This document shows, piece after piece, positions 26,154 to 35,652 of a DNA stretch of 64,000 bases (its first letter is position 1; each line of letters begins with the position of its first letter). The notes under the pieces were generated by a model. It saw nothing but the letters and a program-made list of their open reading frames with translations, searched no databases and was not told the DNA's origin. Source of the DNA: an uncultured Pelagibacteraceae bacterium (GTDB taxonomy: Bacteria > Pseudomonadota > Alphaproteobacteria > Pelagibacterales > Pelagibacteraceae); assembly GCA_902514805.1 (NCBI GenBank), contig CABXSF010000003.1, forward strand, positions 28,879-92,878, written 5' to 3'. A program made the position numbers and the translations under genes.

Positions 26154-27095
26154 CTATTTAAAAATTTTTTGATTTCTTTTATACCATAAAATCATTTCGG
26201 GCAGTTGTTTAAATAGGTTATCTTTAGTTCTCCATCCAAGCCTTTTAATTTTACTTGATGAAATAGAATATCTGGTATCATTAAAGGGCCTATCTTTCAC
26301 GTGTTTAATTAAATTTTTTTTACCTACAATTTTTTGAATCTTTTGAGCTACTTGTATATTGCTAAATTTTTCATTCGATCCAATATTAAAAGTTCCCTTT
26401 TTTGTTTTCTTAACAATCATTACAAGACCCCTACAAAAATCATGAACTGAAAGGAAATGTCTTATATTTTTACCATTTCCATGAATTGGAATTTTTTTAT
26501 TATTAAGGGAATTGATTATGCAAGCTGGTATTAGTTTCTCTGGATGTTGTCTTGTTCCATAAATGTTGTTAGCTCTGACAATAATTATATTTTTTTTATA
26601 AACATACTTATAACTATTAATTATCATTTCGGCCGCTGCCTTTGAAGCTGAATATGGGTTGGTAGGATTTAGTTTGTCATCTTCTTTACTTGAACCTCTT
26701 ATTTTGTCTCCATAAACTTCGTCAGTACTAATATGAATAATTTTTTTTACATTATTGTTAATGCAATTTTGCAAAAAAATATGTGCACCGTATGCATTAG
26801 TTTTTGTAAAATTAATTGAGTTTAAAAACGAATTATCTACATGACTTTCAGCAGCAACATTTATTGCACATTCAATACGATTTAAGTATTTTAAGTATTT
26901 TTTACTTTCTATTATGTCGCTTTTAATAAATTTAATTCTTTTTTTTTTTAAAGGTTCACTTAAAAACTTTTTATTCCCTGCGTATGTTAATTTGTCCAAA
27001 GCATATATTTTGGCTTTAGGAAAATTTAATGAAATATGCTCACAAATATGAGAACCTATAAAACCGGCTGCACCCGTAATAAAAAATGATTTCAT
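26154..27095 (-). CDS. dTDP-glucose 4,6-dehydratase-like NAD-dependent sugar dehydratase
   Basis: Extended SDR enzyme with TGAAGFIGSH (residues 7-16), AAESHVDNS (around 80), catalytic STDEVYGD (around 123-130) and YSASK (around 148). RPFNDTRYSI (around 269-278) corresponds to the substrate-binding loop. The Asp-Glu pair after STDE is that of a true 4,6-dehydratase. It is shorter (313) and distinct from the plus-strand rmlB at 15780, so it may act on another nucleotide sugar. It overlaps the next sugar SDR gene by 4 bases. Confidence 0.88.
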   Translation of the reverse strand: MKSFFITGAAGFIGSHICEHISLNFPKAKIYALDKLTYAGNKKFLSEPLKKKRIKFIKSDIIESKKYLKYLNRIECAINVAAESHVDNSFLNSINFTKTNAYGAHIFLQNCINNNVKKIIHISTDEVYGDKIRGSSKEDDKLNPTNPYSASKAAAEMIINSYKYVYKKNIIIVRANNIYGTRQHPEKLIPACIINSLNNKKIPIHGNGKNIRHFLSVHDFCRGLVMIVKKTKKGTFNIGSNEKFSNIQVAQKIQKIVGKKNLIKHVKDRPFNDTRYSISSSKIKRLGWRTKDNLFKQLPEMILWYKRNQKIFK

Positions 27096-27892
27096 AAGTA
27101 CCTTTTTATATTTTTTGAATTAATTTTTTTAAAATTATAATTAATTTTAAGATCTTTAAGCAATTTTAAATTACTTAAAGTAAATGAGTCGGTGACATCT
27201 TTGCTATAAGAAATTGGTATTTTTGTATTATGTGAAATCATTTTTGCAATAGAGTGTAGATAAGTTTTTCTTCCACTAGACAAATTGTAGATACCTTTTA
27301 TTTTTTTTGTTAATATCTTGAGTAAAACTATACAAAAATCTTCAATAAAAATAAAATCTTTAAAAAAATTTTTTTCTGGTATTACAATTTTATTTTTTTT
27401 AGCATTTGATCTTACCGTGTCAAAAAATGTATTGGTTACGCTTCTTTTGTTTTTTCTTAACTTTCTTCCAATAATGTTGCTAGTTCTTAATATCACATAA
27501 TTTGTGAGGATTTTCTTTATGCCATTTTCTGACTTAAGTTTGTTTTTTCCATAATTTGTTAAAGGTCTTTTAAGTGATGTTTCTTTTAGACTGGTAGCCG
27601 ACTTGTATACTTTGCTTGTACTAAAAACAATAAATCTTATATTTGTTTCTTTAATCTTTTTAGCAATTTTCAAATCTAAATCATTATTGATAGCATATTT
27701 TTTTTTTACGAAATCTTTATTAATTGAGAAATTCAAAATTGTTTGATAGTTTTTTAACTTATTTTGATTTAATTTAATAAATTTGTTTAGACTGATCCTA
27801 AGAAATTTAATCTTTTTTTCTTTTAAAAAAAACGAAAAATTTTGTGATAAAAAACTTTTTCTTCCTACTAAAATTATTTTATTATTCAACAT
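27092..27892 (-). CDS. SDR-family sugar epimerase/reductase
   Basis: A 266-residue, very basic Rossmann protein of the extended SDR superfamily. The dinucleotide loop is degenerate (GRKSFLSQNF), but STSKVYKSA (around 92) and the catalytic YGKNK (around 115) are clear, as are VILRTSNIIG (around 133) and GIYNLSSG near residue 199. It resembles RmlD/NAD-dependent epimerases working on nucleotide sugars. It sits in a tightly packed operon between the methyltransferase (1-base overlap) and the rmlB-like dehydratase (4-base overlap), pointing to a special surface sugar. Confidence 0.75.
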   Translation of the reverse strand: MLNNKIILVGRKSFLSQNFSFFLKEKKIKFLRISLNKFIKLNQNKLKNYQTILNFSINKDFVKKKYAINNDLDLKIAKKIKETNIRFIVFSTSKVYKSATSLKETSLKRPLTNYGKNKLKSENGIKKILTNYVILRTSNIIGRKLRKNKRSVTNTFFDTVRSNAKKNKIVIPEKNFFKDFIFIEDFCIVLLKILTKKIKGIYNLSSGRKTYLHSIAKMISHNTKIPISYSKDVTDSFTLSNLKLLKDLKINYNFKKINSKNIKRYL

Positions 27893-28551
27893 TATTTACT
27901 TATTGGTTTGAATAATCGTTTTAATCTTCTCAAATAAGGATAAAGTAATTTTATGAAAATATTATAATTCCAAATTTTTTTTATTTTATTTGGTTGAGAA
28001 CCAAATTTTTTTTTTTTGTAAATCATAGTTAAACCATTTTCATTATTATTAAAAAAAATTTTTAAAGAGCAATTTTCAGTATTGTTATAATAAAATTCTT
28101 TAATTGAATCTAAAGTAAGGTCATAAACTATGGAACCCCAAACTTTTTTTTTTAATCTAAGGGGAAAACTATCCACATCATCAACAAATATTGCACCACC
28201 TTGTTTTAAATAACTAAAATAATTAGATAAAAGTTTTTGAACGTGATCTGCTTCATGATAGCTATCAATATATATTAGATCTACCCCATTATTTTTTATC
28301 TCACTAAACTGTTCTAAAATATAGTCTAAATTTAAATCATTAGATTGTAAGAATCTCCAATTTTTCGAATTACTTACATTTGAACAATCTGTAATATCTA
28401 CACTAAAAACCACAGCGGAATTTTTTTCAGCAAACTCAATAAATTTTTTTGTCGAAGACCCTCTTTCAACTCCAAATTCTAATATTGTTGGATTTTGTTT
28501 TTTCGAGACAAAATCTATCATTAAATCAATATGATCTTCAATATTGTGCAT
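27892..28551 (-). CDS. Class I SAM-dependent methyltransferase (CmcI-like)
   Basis: A 219-residue Rossmann methyltransferase. The AdoMet motif appears as PTILEFGVERGSSTKKF (around residues 21-37), followed by VFSVDITD (motif II) and DLIYIDSYHEADHVQKL (around 90-106), and GGAIFVDDVDSF (around 117-128). This pattern fits CmcI/TylF-type O-methyltransferases that act on sugars or small molecules. As the first gene of a five-gene minus-strand glycan operon it may methylate a sugar residue. Confidence 0.8.
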   Translation of the reverse strand: MHNIEDHIDLMIDFVSKKQNPTILEFGVERGSSTKKFIEFAEKNSAVVFSVDITDCSNVSNSKNWRFLQSNDLNLDYILEQFSEIKNNGVDLIYIDSYHEADHVQKLLSNYFSYLKQGGAIFVDDVDSFPLRLKKKVWGSIVYDLTLDSIKEFYYNNTENCSLKIFFNNNENGLTMIYKKKKFGSQPNKIKKIWNYNIFIKLLYPYLRRLKRLFKPISK

Positions 28552-28571
28552 TAGGATAATTTAATAAAAAA

Positions 28572-29426
28572 TTAATTTGCGGTGATTTTATTAATATTTA
28601 TATTACCAATATAAAACATTAAAGCAACGTATTGTATCAAAGCATAAATTGCTATCGGTGTTATATATTCAATCTCATGAAATAATTGAGCGCCAACAAT
28701 AAAACCCATTGCACCATTTTGCAACATAGCCTCAATCATTATAGTTCTTTGAACCTTTAGATCTTTCAAGGTATATCTTGTTATTAAATATACTGTAGCT
28801 AATACTGAAATGATTACAACAAATGCAATGGCTCCTGCATCAGCAAAATAGCCACCTAAATTTCCTTGCTCAGTGAATATTGCTACTAATAAAATAATTA
28901 TAAACAAAGCTAAAGCTGCTCTATCAAACTTTAAGTTGTTACGTTCTGAAAATCTTCTAAAATTTCCTCTCACAAGAATTCCAACGAATGTTGGTAAAGC
29001 AATAAATAAAAACATCCTTACTGAAAATTTAAGAAGATTTAGATCGAATTCTACTGATGAAAAGAAGGCTGCATAGATCTTTAAAAATATTGGGATGGAT
29101 ATAAATGACACTAATCCACAAATTGAAGTGATAGTTATTGATAATGCTACATTTCCTTTTACAAGTTTAGTCGCGTAATTTGACATTACTGCAGAAGGCA
29201 GAATTAATAATAAGAATACACCAAGTTGAAACTCTCCCTGCATAGGAAAAAAGGAAATAATAATAATTCCGATTAATGGAAGCATTACCATTTGACATAT
29301 TAAAGCTACAATAAGATTTCTCGGTTTTTTTAATACTTCAAAGAAATCTTTATAAGATAAATTAAGACCTAAAGAAAACATGATAAAAATCATGCCAAGT
29401 GGCCCAACAGTTTTTACAAATTCCAC
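28572..29426 (-). CDS. Bile acid:sodium symporter family (BASS) transporter
   Basis: A 284-residue sodium-coupled carrier of the BASS/SBF family, with about nine membrane helices. IFIMFSLGLNLSYKDF (around residues 14-29) is the N-terminal signature, LPSAVMSNYATKLVKGNVAL (around 76-95) holds the crossover motif that lines the substrate and sodium sites, and EAMLQNGAMGFIV (around 232) is the second core motif. Bacterial members move organic anions such as pyruvate, pantoate or sulfonated or sterol-like acids. A paralogue is at 51889-52743. Confidence 0.9.
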   Translation of the reverse strand: MEFVKTVGPLGMIFIMFSLGLNLSYKDFFEVLKKPRNLIVALICQMVMLPLIGIIIISFFPMQGEFQLGVFLLLILPSAVMSNYATKLVKGNVALSITITSICGLVSFISIPIFLKIYAAFFSSVEFDLNLLKFSVRMFLFIALPTFVGILVRGNFRRFSERNNLKFDRAALALFIIILLVAIFTEQGNLGGYFADAGAIAFVVIISVLATVYLITRYTLKDLKVQRTIMIEAMLQNGAMGFIVGAQLFHEIEYITPIAIYALIQYVALMFYIGNININKITAN

Positions 29427-29535
29427 AATTCCCTCACGAGCTTTATGAAGGAAAAAAAATAAAATTCAAGGTGTATTTGTTCATTTTGGGGTTGCTAAAT
29501 GATAAAATTTAAGGTTATTTGCATTAATAAAAAAA

Positions 29536-30540
29536 ATGTCTTTAAGAGAGTTAAAATTTTCTAATCAAATTCAAGAAGAACAAGTAAAAAGTGTCTATCA
29601 CAAAAATTTTAACTATATAATAACTGAAAGATTTTATTTTCAACAACAATGGCTGTTTAATGCTTATAATAGATTTAAAGACTTCGATAAATATTTGATC
29701 TTAATGTATTTACTTCAAAAAACTTTTAAAGCGTATGGAGATTTTCAAATTAAAAATACATACGATGAATTTTATTCTAAAGAAACATTTGAAATACCTA
29801 GAATAAATGTAATAGACTTATCAAGAGATTTATTGATTTCAAAAGAAACGGCAAGAAGAAAAATCCTAGAGCTTGAGCGAGATGGTGTAATCAAAAAAGA
29901 TAAGAAAAGAATATTGATAAATCGAAAAGGACAAGAGTATCAAAAACCAAAAGACTCTATCAAATCTATGGCTAGATTAATGTCCAGATTTACAGATTTC
30001 TTAACTAAATCAAATCTTTTAAATAAAAGAATTGAAGTTGATATTTTAGAGAAAAAAATTAAGGAAAATTTTACACAAATTTGGACTATCTTTTTTGATA
30101 ATCAAATATCAACTATTATACGATGGAAAAAGCTTTTTGGAGATATAGAGACTTGGTCTATATGGGGTCAATGTGTTTACAATCAAAATCTTGTTCTAAA
30201 TAAAAATTTTAAAGCAAACATAAGTCCTGATTTGACATCTGATAATTTTCTCGTAAAACTTAATAATGAAGGTGTTCAGGGTTTAAATGCAATGACAATA
30301 TCTGAGCTATCAGGAATACCAAGACCAACAGCTCTTAGAAAATTAAATTATTTAGTAAAAAAAAGATTGATTAAAAAAGATAACAAAAGTCTTTATCTCA
30401 TTTTTTCACAACCAAAAATAGATCCAAATGTAATTGAACAGGATGCAGTTTTAAGGGAAGTAAGGGATATAAATAAATTGAATGAAGTTTCTTTTATTAA
30501 GATGTTAACTAAAATGTTAAATAATATCGTATACGTTTAA
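29536..30540 (+). CDS. Transcriptional regulator with two winged-helix domains
   Basis: A 334-residue cytoplasmic protein. Two helix-turn-helix elements are visible: residues about 88-130 (VIDLSRDLLISKETARRKI, then a basic wing) and about 252-290 (TISELSGIPRPTALRKLNYL, then LIKKDNKSLYLIF). Both resemble MarR/GntR-like winged helices, and the repeat of the pattern suggests an internal duplication or a pair of DNA-binding heads. The middle (130-250) shows no ligand-binding family I know. It faces a small membrane protein gene, with interlocking stops, and lies next to the dimethylglycine dehydrogenase gene, though no regulatory link is shown. Confidence 0.75.
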   Translation: MSLRELKFSNQIQEEQVKSVYHKNFNYIITERFYFQQQWLFNAYNRFKDFDKYLILMYLLQKTFKAYGDFQIKNTYDEFYSKETFEIPRINVIDLSRDLLISKETARRKILELERDGVIKKDKKRILINRKGQEYQKPKDSIKSMARLMSRFTDFLTKSNLLNKRIEVDILEKKIKENFTQIWTIFFDNQISTIIRWKKLFGDIETWSIWGQCVYNQNLVLNKNFKANISPDLTSDNFLVKLNNEGVQGLNAMTISELSGIPRPTALRKLNYLVKKRLIKKDNKSLYLIFSQPKIDPNVIEQDAVLREVRDINKLNEVSFIKMLTKMLNNIVYV

Positions 30541-30725
30541 AGAGATGCGATAATTCCAGTAATCACTATTACTGAACCAATTAGACTTAAGAATAAAAGA
30601 TTTTCTTTTCTCTCTTTCTTCTTCTCGTCTCTAACTCTTGAAAGTAAATCGTTGATATCAACTTTAATGTTTGGCGTTTTTTTTAGCTCTACTTGTTGAT
30701 CGTAACTTGATGTTTCCCCGCTCAT
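30537..30725 (-). CDS. Small single-helix membrane protein
   Basis: A 62-residue protein starting MSGETSSYDQQ with a charged middle (RVRDEKKKERKEN) and a C-terminal membrane helix (about residues 42-61), so tail-anchored with the N-terminus probably cytoplasmic. An upstream TTG at 30776 would add 17 residues, but the ATG at 30725 is the better start. No family recognised. The stop interlocks with that of the convergent regulator, and it is downstream of dimethylglycine dehydrogenase on the same strand. Confidence 0.55.
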   Translation of the reverse strand: MSGETSSYDQQVELKKTPNIKVDINDLLSRVRDEKKKERKENLLFLSLIGSVIVITGIIASL

Positions 30726-30814
30726 AAAACTATTTAACACCACCCGATTCGATCTTTCAAGAAAAGAATTGTTCAAAATGAGTTAGAAACTTTAAAGATT
30801 TGTCCAAAATGGTC

Positions 30815-33256
30815 TTATAAGGAGATAAGCTTTTTATTGTTTAAAGGTCGACTGATCACTGAAGCTGAATATTTCTTTTTCTCTACCTCTATTTCAAAAG
30901 CTTCTTTATCTATTTGATCGCTACTTAAACCTGAGTTTATGTAACCAAAGGCTAAATTTTTGCTATAATTGAAGGAATAACAGCCAGAAGTTGTGCGTCC
31001 CACAATCTTGTCCTTCAGATAAATTGGTTCGTCATGAAGTAACAAAGGGGCACCTTCTTTAGAATTGTTCAAAATGAGCATTTTAAATTTCTTATGATCT
31101 TTTTTATCTCGTTTTTTCTCTAAAGCGGCCCTTCCAATGAAATTTATATTTTTTTTAAAACTAACAGCAAAGTTTAAACCTGCTTCGAATTGATTTTCTT
31201 CAGGAGAAATATCGTGCCCCCAATGTAAATAACCGCTTTCCATTCGCATAATATCCATTGCATGCATTCCACAAAGAGAAATTTTGTAAGTTTTTCCTTT
31301 GTTCATTAAAATATCAAAAATTTTTAAAGCATTTTCTTTTTTTACATAAAGTTCAAAGCCTAATTCCCCTACATATGAAATTCTTTGAGCCCATACTTGT
31401 ACATTATCAATTTCAATAAATTTAGCTGTAGCAAATTTAAAGTTTTCATTAGAAAAATCATCTGAACTAATTGAAGAAATCATTTCTCTACTTTTAGGAC
31501 CAAATAAACCAAGGCAACAATAATCTTCTGTTACATCAATTAATTTTACGTCTTTAGAAATATGCTTTAAAATATGAAATTTATCATGTTCCCTGTTAGC
31601 TGCAGAAGAAACAATTCTAAAATAATTCTTTTCAATACAAATAACAGTTAAATCAGTTTCAATTCCACCATCTGAATTCAACATTTGCGTATATTTAATT
31701 CTACCAGGTTCGTTTGGAATATTTGCTGTACATAAAATTTGTAATTCTTCATGCACTTTTTCACCTTTTAAATCAAATTTTGAAAAAGGTGATAATTCAA
31801 ATAAACCTACATTTGATCTTGCATTTTTTGTTTCAAACTCTGCACTTGGATACCAGTTTTGATAATTATAACTATATTTATAATCTTTATTTTTTTCATC
31901 TTTTGAAAACCACATTGGTCTTTCATATCCACCTGATACACCAAAGCATGCACCATGATCTTTTAATCTATCATGATAAGGAAGAGTAATTACATTTCTT
32001 GAAGTTTTGTGTTGTTTATACGGCCAGTGCATTCCATATAGATCACCAAGTGTTTCAGTAACTCTTTCTTTAATAAAATTAATACCAGAGTGAAATTTTT
32101 GAAATCTTTTAATGTCATAACTAAATATATCTTCATTAATATGACCATTCATCATCCATTCAGCTGTAACTTTACCAACACCTCCTGCGCTTGCTATTCC
32201 AATACTATTTAAACCACAACAAACAAAAAAGTTTTTAACTTCAGGTACTTCACCTAATAAAGTGTTTGTGTCTGGTGTAAAAGATTCTGGACCTGCAAAA
32301 AATTTTCTTATTCCTGTTTTTTCTAAAATAGGAAATCTTTTCATGCATGCATTTAAATATGGTTCAAAGTGTTCAAGATTTTCTGGAAACTCACCAAAAG
32401 AAAAATCTTCAGGAACTTTATTAGATTTATCAAATGCTGGAATAGATTTTCCTTCAAATATTCCTAAAAGTAATTTTCCTGCATCTTCTTTAAAATAAGT
32501 TCTGCTATCAAAATCTCTAATAACTGGTAAATCTTTTGGTACTTCTTTTATCGGTTCAGTAATGACATAAAAATGTTCAGCTGGATATAAAGGGATACTC
32601 ACTCCTAATTTTTCACCAATTTGTCTTGACCACATTCCAGTTGCTAAAACAATATATTCACATTCAATTTTTTCCCCGTTTACAACAACACCTTCAATTC
32701 TTTTATTTTTAACTAAAATATCTTCAACAGGTGAGTCTTCAAAAATTTTTGCACCTTCTGCTCTTGCAGCTTTTGCAAGTAATTGAGTTATTCCGGACGG
32801 ATCACCTGAGCCATCGCCTGGCATTAAAATACCACCCAACAAATCATCATTTTTAATTAACGGAACTTTTTCTTTTATTTGATCTTTATCTAAAATTTGA
32901 ACATCAACATCAAAAAGTTGAGCAGTCGTTGCTTGTCTTTTTAATTCTTGCCATCTACCCTCTTCTTGAGCAATTGACATTGCACCGTTTAAACGAAGTC
33001 CAGCAGAATGATCTACTTTCTTTTCAAGCTCTTTATATAAATCTAAAGAATATTTTCTTATTTTTGTAATTGTTGCTGACGGACCTAATTGACTGACTAA
33101 TCCTGCAGCATGCCAAGTAGTACCTGATGTTAATTTATCTCTTTCTAAAAGAATAACGTCCTTCCATCCAAATTTTGCTAAATGATAAGCGCATGAACAT
33201 CCAATAACCCCACCACCAATAACTACTACTTTTGCTGAACTAGGAATTTTTTTCAT
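30815..33256 (-). CDS. Dimethylglycine/sarcosine dehydrogenase-type flavoprotein with GcvT domain
   Basis: An 813-residue flavoprotein. The N-terminal half is an FAD-dependent amine oxidase: VVIGGGVIGCSCAYHLA (residues 10-26), LLERDKLTSGTTWHAAGL (around 35-52, whose histidine is the usual covalent flavin site) and GLNSIGIASAGG (around 348). From about residue 430 a GcvT-type tetrahydrofolate domain follows, ending in the RTTSGCYSFNYSK region. Such enzymes demethylate dimethylglycine or sarcosine and pass the one-carbon unit to folate. In SAR11 this fits glycine betaine catabolism. It is a single gene, divergent from the PrsW-type gene across 135 bases. Confidence 0.92.
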   Translation of the reverse strand: MKKIPSSAKVVVIGGGVIGCSCAYHLAKFGWKDVILLERDKLTSGTTWHAAGLVSQLGPSATITKIRKYSLDLYKELEKKVDHSAGLRLNGAMSIAQEEGRWQELKRQATTAQLFDVDVQILDKDQIKEKVPLIKNDDLLGGILMPGDGSGDPSGITQLLAKAARAEGAKIFEDSPVEDILVKNKRIEGVVVNGEKIECEYIVLATGMWSRQIGEKLGVSIPLYPAEHFYVITEPIKEVPKDLPVIRDFDSRTYFKEDAGKLLLGIFEGKSIPAFDKSNKVPEDFSFGEFPENLEHFEPYLNACMKRFPILEKTGIRKFFAGPESFTPDTNTLLGEVPEVKNFFVCCGLNSIGIASAGGVGKVTAEWMMNGHINEDIFSYDIKRFQKFHSGINFIKERVTETLGDLYGMHWPYKQHKTSRNVITLPYHDRLKDHGACFGVSGGYERPMWFSKDEKNKDYKYSYNYQNWYPSAEFETKNARSNVGLFELSPFSKFDLKGEKVHEELQILCTANIPNEPGRIKYTQMLNSDGGIETDLTVICIEKNYFRIVSSAANREHDKFHILKHISKDVKLIDVTEDYCCLGLFGPKSREMISSISSDDFSNENFKFATAKFIEIDNVQVWAQRISYVGELGFELYVKKENALKIFDILMNKGKTYKISLCGMHAMDIMRMESGYLHWGHDISPEENQFEAGLNFAVSFKKNINFIGRAALEKKRDKKDHKKFKMLILNNSKEGAPLLLHDEPIYLKDKIVGRTTSGCYSFNYSKNLAFGYINSGLSSDQIDKEAFEIEVEKKKYSASVISRPLNNKKLISL

Positions 33257-33391
33257 AATTTATCATACCAGTAGAATAATTAATCACCAGCCCCTTGTCT
33301 TTTTATTTTTTAATTTTCAACAATTTTTTACAAGAATTTGTTAAAACAAAAGCAGGACAAGAGTATAAATTAATAGTACAATTTATTCTTA

Positions 33392-34096
33392 ATGATAACA
33401 ATTTTACTAACTTTTGTTCCATCAATAGTTTTATTATTATATTTTACATTATCCGATAGATTTAAAGAGCCTAGAGGAACAGTTTTGTTAATTTTTTTTC
33501 TGGGTTTTTTAATATGCTTACCTGCAGGAATTTTAAATGGTTTAAGTCATGATTTTTTTTATGATGGATCAAAATATTCAGAAAATCTAACTAGTAGTTT
33601 TTTAGGTCCTGCTTGGGCTGAAGAATTATTAAAATTTTCAATTCTTTATTTGATAGTTTTGAAAAGAAATGAATTTAATGAACCCATGGATGGCTTGGTT
33701 TATGGTGTTGTTGTTTCACTAGGTTTTGCAACTTACGAAAACTATACTTATGTATATCAGTGGGCAGAAATAATAGCCAAAGAGGAAAATGTTGACTATG
33801 CTGAGTTGTCATACTTAATAGCGTTAGGAAGATCTTATTCCGCAATACCTATGCATGGTCTTAATGGTGCTGTGATGGGTTATTACTTTGGCATGTATGC
33901 TTTTACGGGTAATAAAAAATTTTTAATTTTATCTTTGGCATTACCATACTTGTTTCATGGTTTTTATAATTTCTTAGTATGGCCAAATCCTATGATAATA
34001 ATTGGAATTTTAGTTATTATTTCCCTTTATTTACACAATGAACTTAAGGAGAAACAAAAATTAAAAAAAAAAGAAAATGAAACAAAAAAAATTTAA
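33392..34096 (+). CDS. PrsW-family intramembrane metalloprotease
   Basis: A 234-residue integral membrane protein with about seven helices. The PrsW/CPBP-like active-site motifs are in order: PAWAEELLKF (EE pair, around residues 74-83), GLVYGVVVSLGFATYENY (around 102-119), PMHGLNGAVMGYYFG (around 153-167) and LFHGFYNFL (around 191-199). Members cut membrane-anchored proteins; the founding PrsW cuts an anti-sigma factor. The C-terminus is a lysine-rich cytoplasmic tail. The ligand-gated channel gene starts 3 bases after its stop, so the two are one operon; the channel or another membrane protein could be a substrate, but that is speculation. Confidence 0.9.
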   Translation: MITILLTFVPSIVLLLYFTLSDRFKEPRGTVLLIFFLGFLICLPAGILNGLSHDFFYDGSKYSENLTSSFLGPAWAEELLKFSILYLIVLKRNEFNEPMDGLVYGVVVSLGFATYENYTYVYQWAEIIAKEENVDYAELSYLIALGRSYSAIPMHGLNGAVMGYYFGMYAFTGNKKFLILSLALPYLFHGFYNFLVWPNPMIIIGILVIISLYLHNELKEKQKLKKKENETKKI

Positions 34097-34099
34097 GCA

Positions 34100-35650
34100 A
34101 TGAGATATCTAAAATTTACATTTATTTTATCAATGTTTGTTTTGTTATTTAGTAATCAAAGTAACTCTATGGATAATAGATGCTATGAATTTATAGAAGG
34201 GCTAAAAAATTTAGAATATGATAAATTTTCATCAAATACAGAACAAAATGTTTTTCAAGATTTTGGTTTTGATTTATCAACTGATCCTATCAAAGATGTT
34301 GGTTTTGATACTGACAAAGATGCTCACAAATTAAGAAGAGATAAAGAAAATTATCCAATGATTGGAGCCTTAACAAGCATGAAAGGAATTGAAGATTTCA
34401 AGTATAAAGATGTTGTCATTTCAGTAAACGGTTTAGACCTAAGTAAATTGGAAGACGATAAAATTAGTGATTTGGTGTATTATGTTGATTTAAATAAACT
34501 ACACGAAATTGTTATTAAAAGAGATAAAAAAAAATTAATAAAGAAAATTAAGGCCCATGAGTATCAAAAAGAATATCGATATTTTCAATTTTATTTAAAT
34601 AGTATTAATAAAATTGATTTAAAAAACTCGACTGTAAAATTCTCAGCATTTATAAGTTCTGATAAAGAATACGCCGAAAGTGTTGGCTGGGCTATTGTTG
34701 AGCACGCAAAAAAAACTATCACTCGTTTTGATGAGGAAAGTCAAGAAGTTAAGACTATAGATTGTGATGAAATCCCATATGATTATGCAAAAGAAAATAG
34801 ATTACCTATATCAGGCGAAACTTTTGGTTTTTACGACTTAATTTCTGAGGACAAAGATAAAGTTTATGAAAGTGTGAGTATATATGTTTACGATGATGAG
34901 TCCACAGATGATAAAACAGATAGCTTATTAAGTATCACTTATTACTCTGAGGGAGAATGGGAAATAAAAAATGAATTTAATTTAACTTCATTTCCTTTTG
35001 ATAAACAAAAAATAATCATAAATTTAACTGATGCTGAGGATTTTGAAAAAGTTTATTTAGCCGCTCTTGACACAAATTTAAGAATGATCGACTATAATAA
35101 AAAAAATTTAAAAATACCTGGATGGAATGTTGTTGATGTAAAATTTGATACAAATAATAATTTTGATTTAGGGGGTGTAGTTTTTAATCAAGCCTCTATA
35201 ACCGTTGATATAGAAAGACAATCTTTTTATTATATTTTTAAAATTATATTACCAATAGTTCTTATTTTAATTATTTGTTGGAGCTCAGTGTGGCTAAATC
35301 CTAGAGAGGTTGAATCAAAACTCACAATTACAATTGTGTGTTTGTTGTCACTTATAGCATATAATTTTGTAATTGATAATGAATTACCAAAACTTGAATA
35401 TTTAACTATAATGGATTGGATTATTTTAGCCTCATATTTTTTTGCTGCTGCACCTAATATGTTGGCAATTATTTCATTTCAATTATCCGAAAAAATAAAA
35501 TATAGAAAATTAGGTCAAAAGGTTGATTTATTTGGTAAAAGATATGGAATTACTTCTTATATATTTATAATTTTGTTTATAATAATTATTAATGTAAGCT
35601 CAGTTCCAGAGAATACGATCAACGCATTAAGTTGGGCAATGATGAGATAA
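34100..35650 (+). CDS. Pentameric ligand-gated ion channel (Cys-loop superfamily) with N-terminal PDZ-like domain
   Basis: A 516-residue membrane channel. A signal peptide covers residues 1-23. Residues about 60-150 resemble a PDZ domain (KYKDVVISVNGLDLSKLEDD, then YVDLNKLHEIVIKR). The beta-rich ligand-binding domain follows and ends with the prokaryotic Cys-loop equivalent SFPFDKQ. Four membrane helices come next: M1 about 374-396 with ILPIVLILIICWSSVWL, M2 about 407-427, M3 about 434-458 after the diagnostic ELPKLEYLTIMDW, and M4 about 484-503. By alignment of M2 to GLIC there is a Glu at -2', Lys at 0', Thr at 2' and Leu at 9', which suggests a cation channel with a leucine gate. Prokaryotic members usually have 310-330 residues. 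The ligand is unknown. Confidence 0.92.
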   Translation: MRYLKFTFILSMFVLLFSNQSNSMDNRCYEFIEGLKNLEYDKFSSNTEQNVFQDFGFDLSTDPIKDVGFDTDKDAHKLRRDKENYPMIGALTSMKGIEDFKYKDVVISVNGLDLSKLEDDKISDLVYYVDLNKLHEIVIKRDKKKLIKKIKAHEYQKEYRYFQFYLNSINKIDLKNSTVKFSAFISSDKEYAESVGWAIVEHAKKTITRFDEESQEVKTIDCDEIPYDYAKENRLPISGETFGFYDLISEDKDKVYESVSIYVYDDESTDDKTDSLLSITYYSEGEWEIKNEFNLTSFPFDKQKIIINLTDAEDFEKVYLAALDTNLRMIDYNKKNLKIPGWNVVDVKFDTNNNFDLGGVVFNQASITVDIERQSFYYIFKIILPIVLILIICWSSVWLNPREVESKLTITIVCLLSLIAYNFVIDNELPKLEYLTIMDWIILASYFFAAAPNMLAIISFQLSEKIKYRKLGQKVDLFGKRYGITSYIFIILFIIIINVSSVPENTINALSWAMMR

Positions 35651-35652
35651 TT

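Noticed and set aside
30765-31078. Exact 18-base repeat AGAATTGTTCAAAATGAG at 30765-30782 and 31061-31078
   Set aside because: The second copy is inside the dimethylglycine dehydrogenase coding region in a normal codon context and the sequence is AT-rich; two copies alone do not show a function.
33257-33391. Possible glycine or SAM riboswitch upstream of dimethylglycine dehydrogenase
   Set aside because: The 135-base divergent gap shows no recognisable conserved riboswitch core or paired helices; a promoter pair is enough to explain it.
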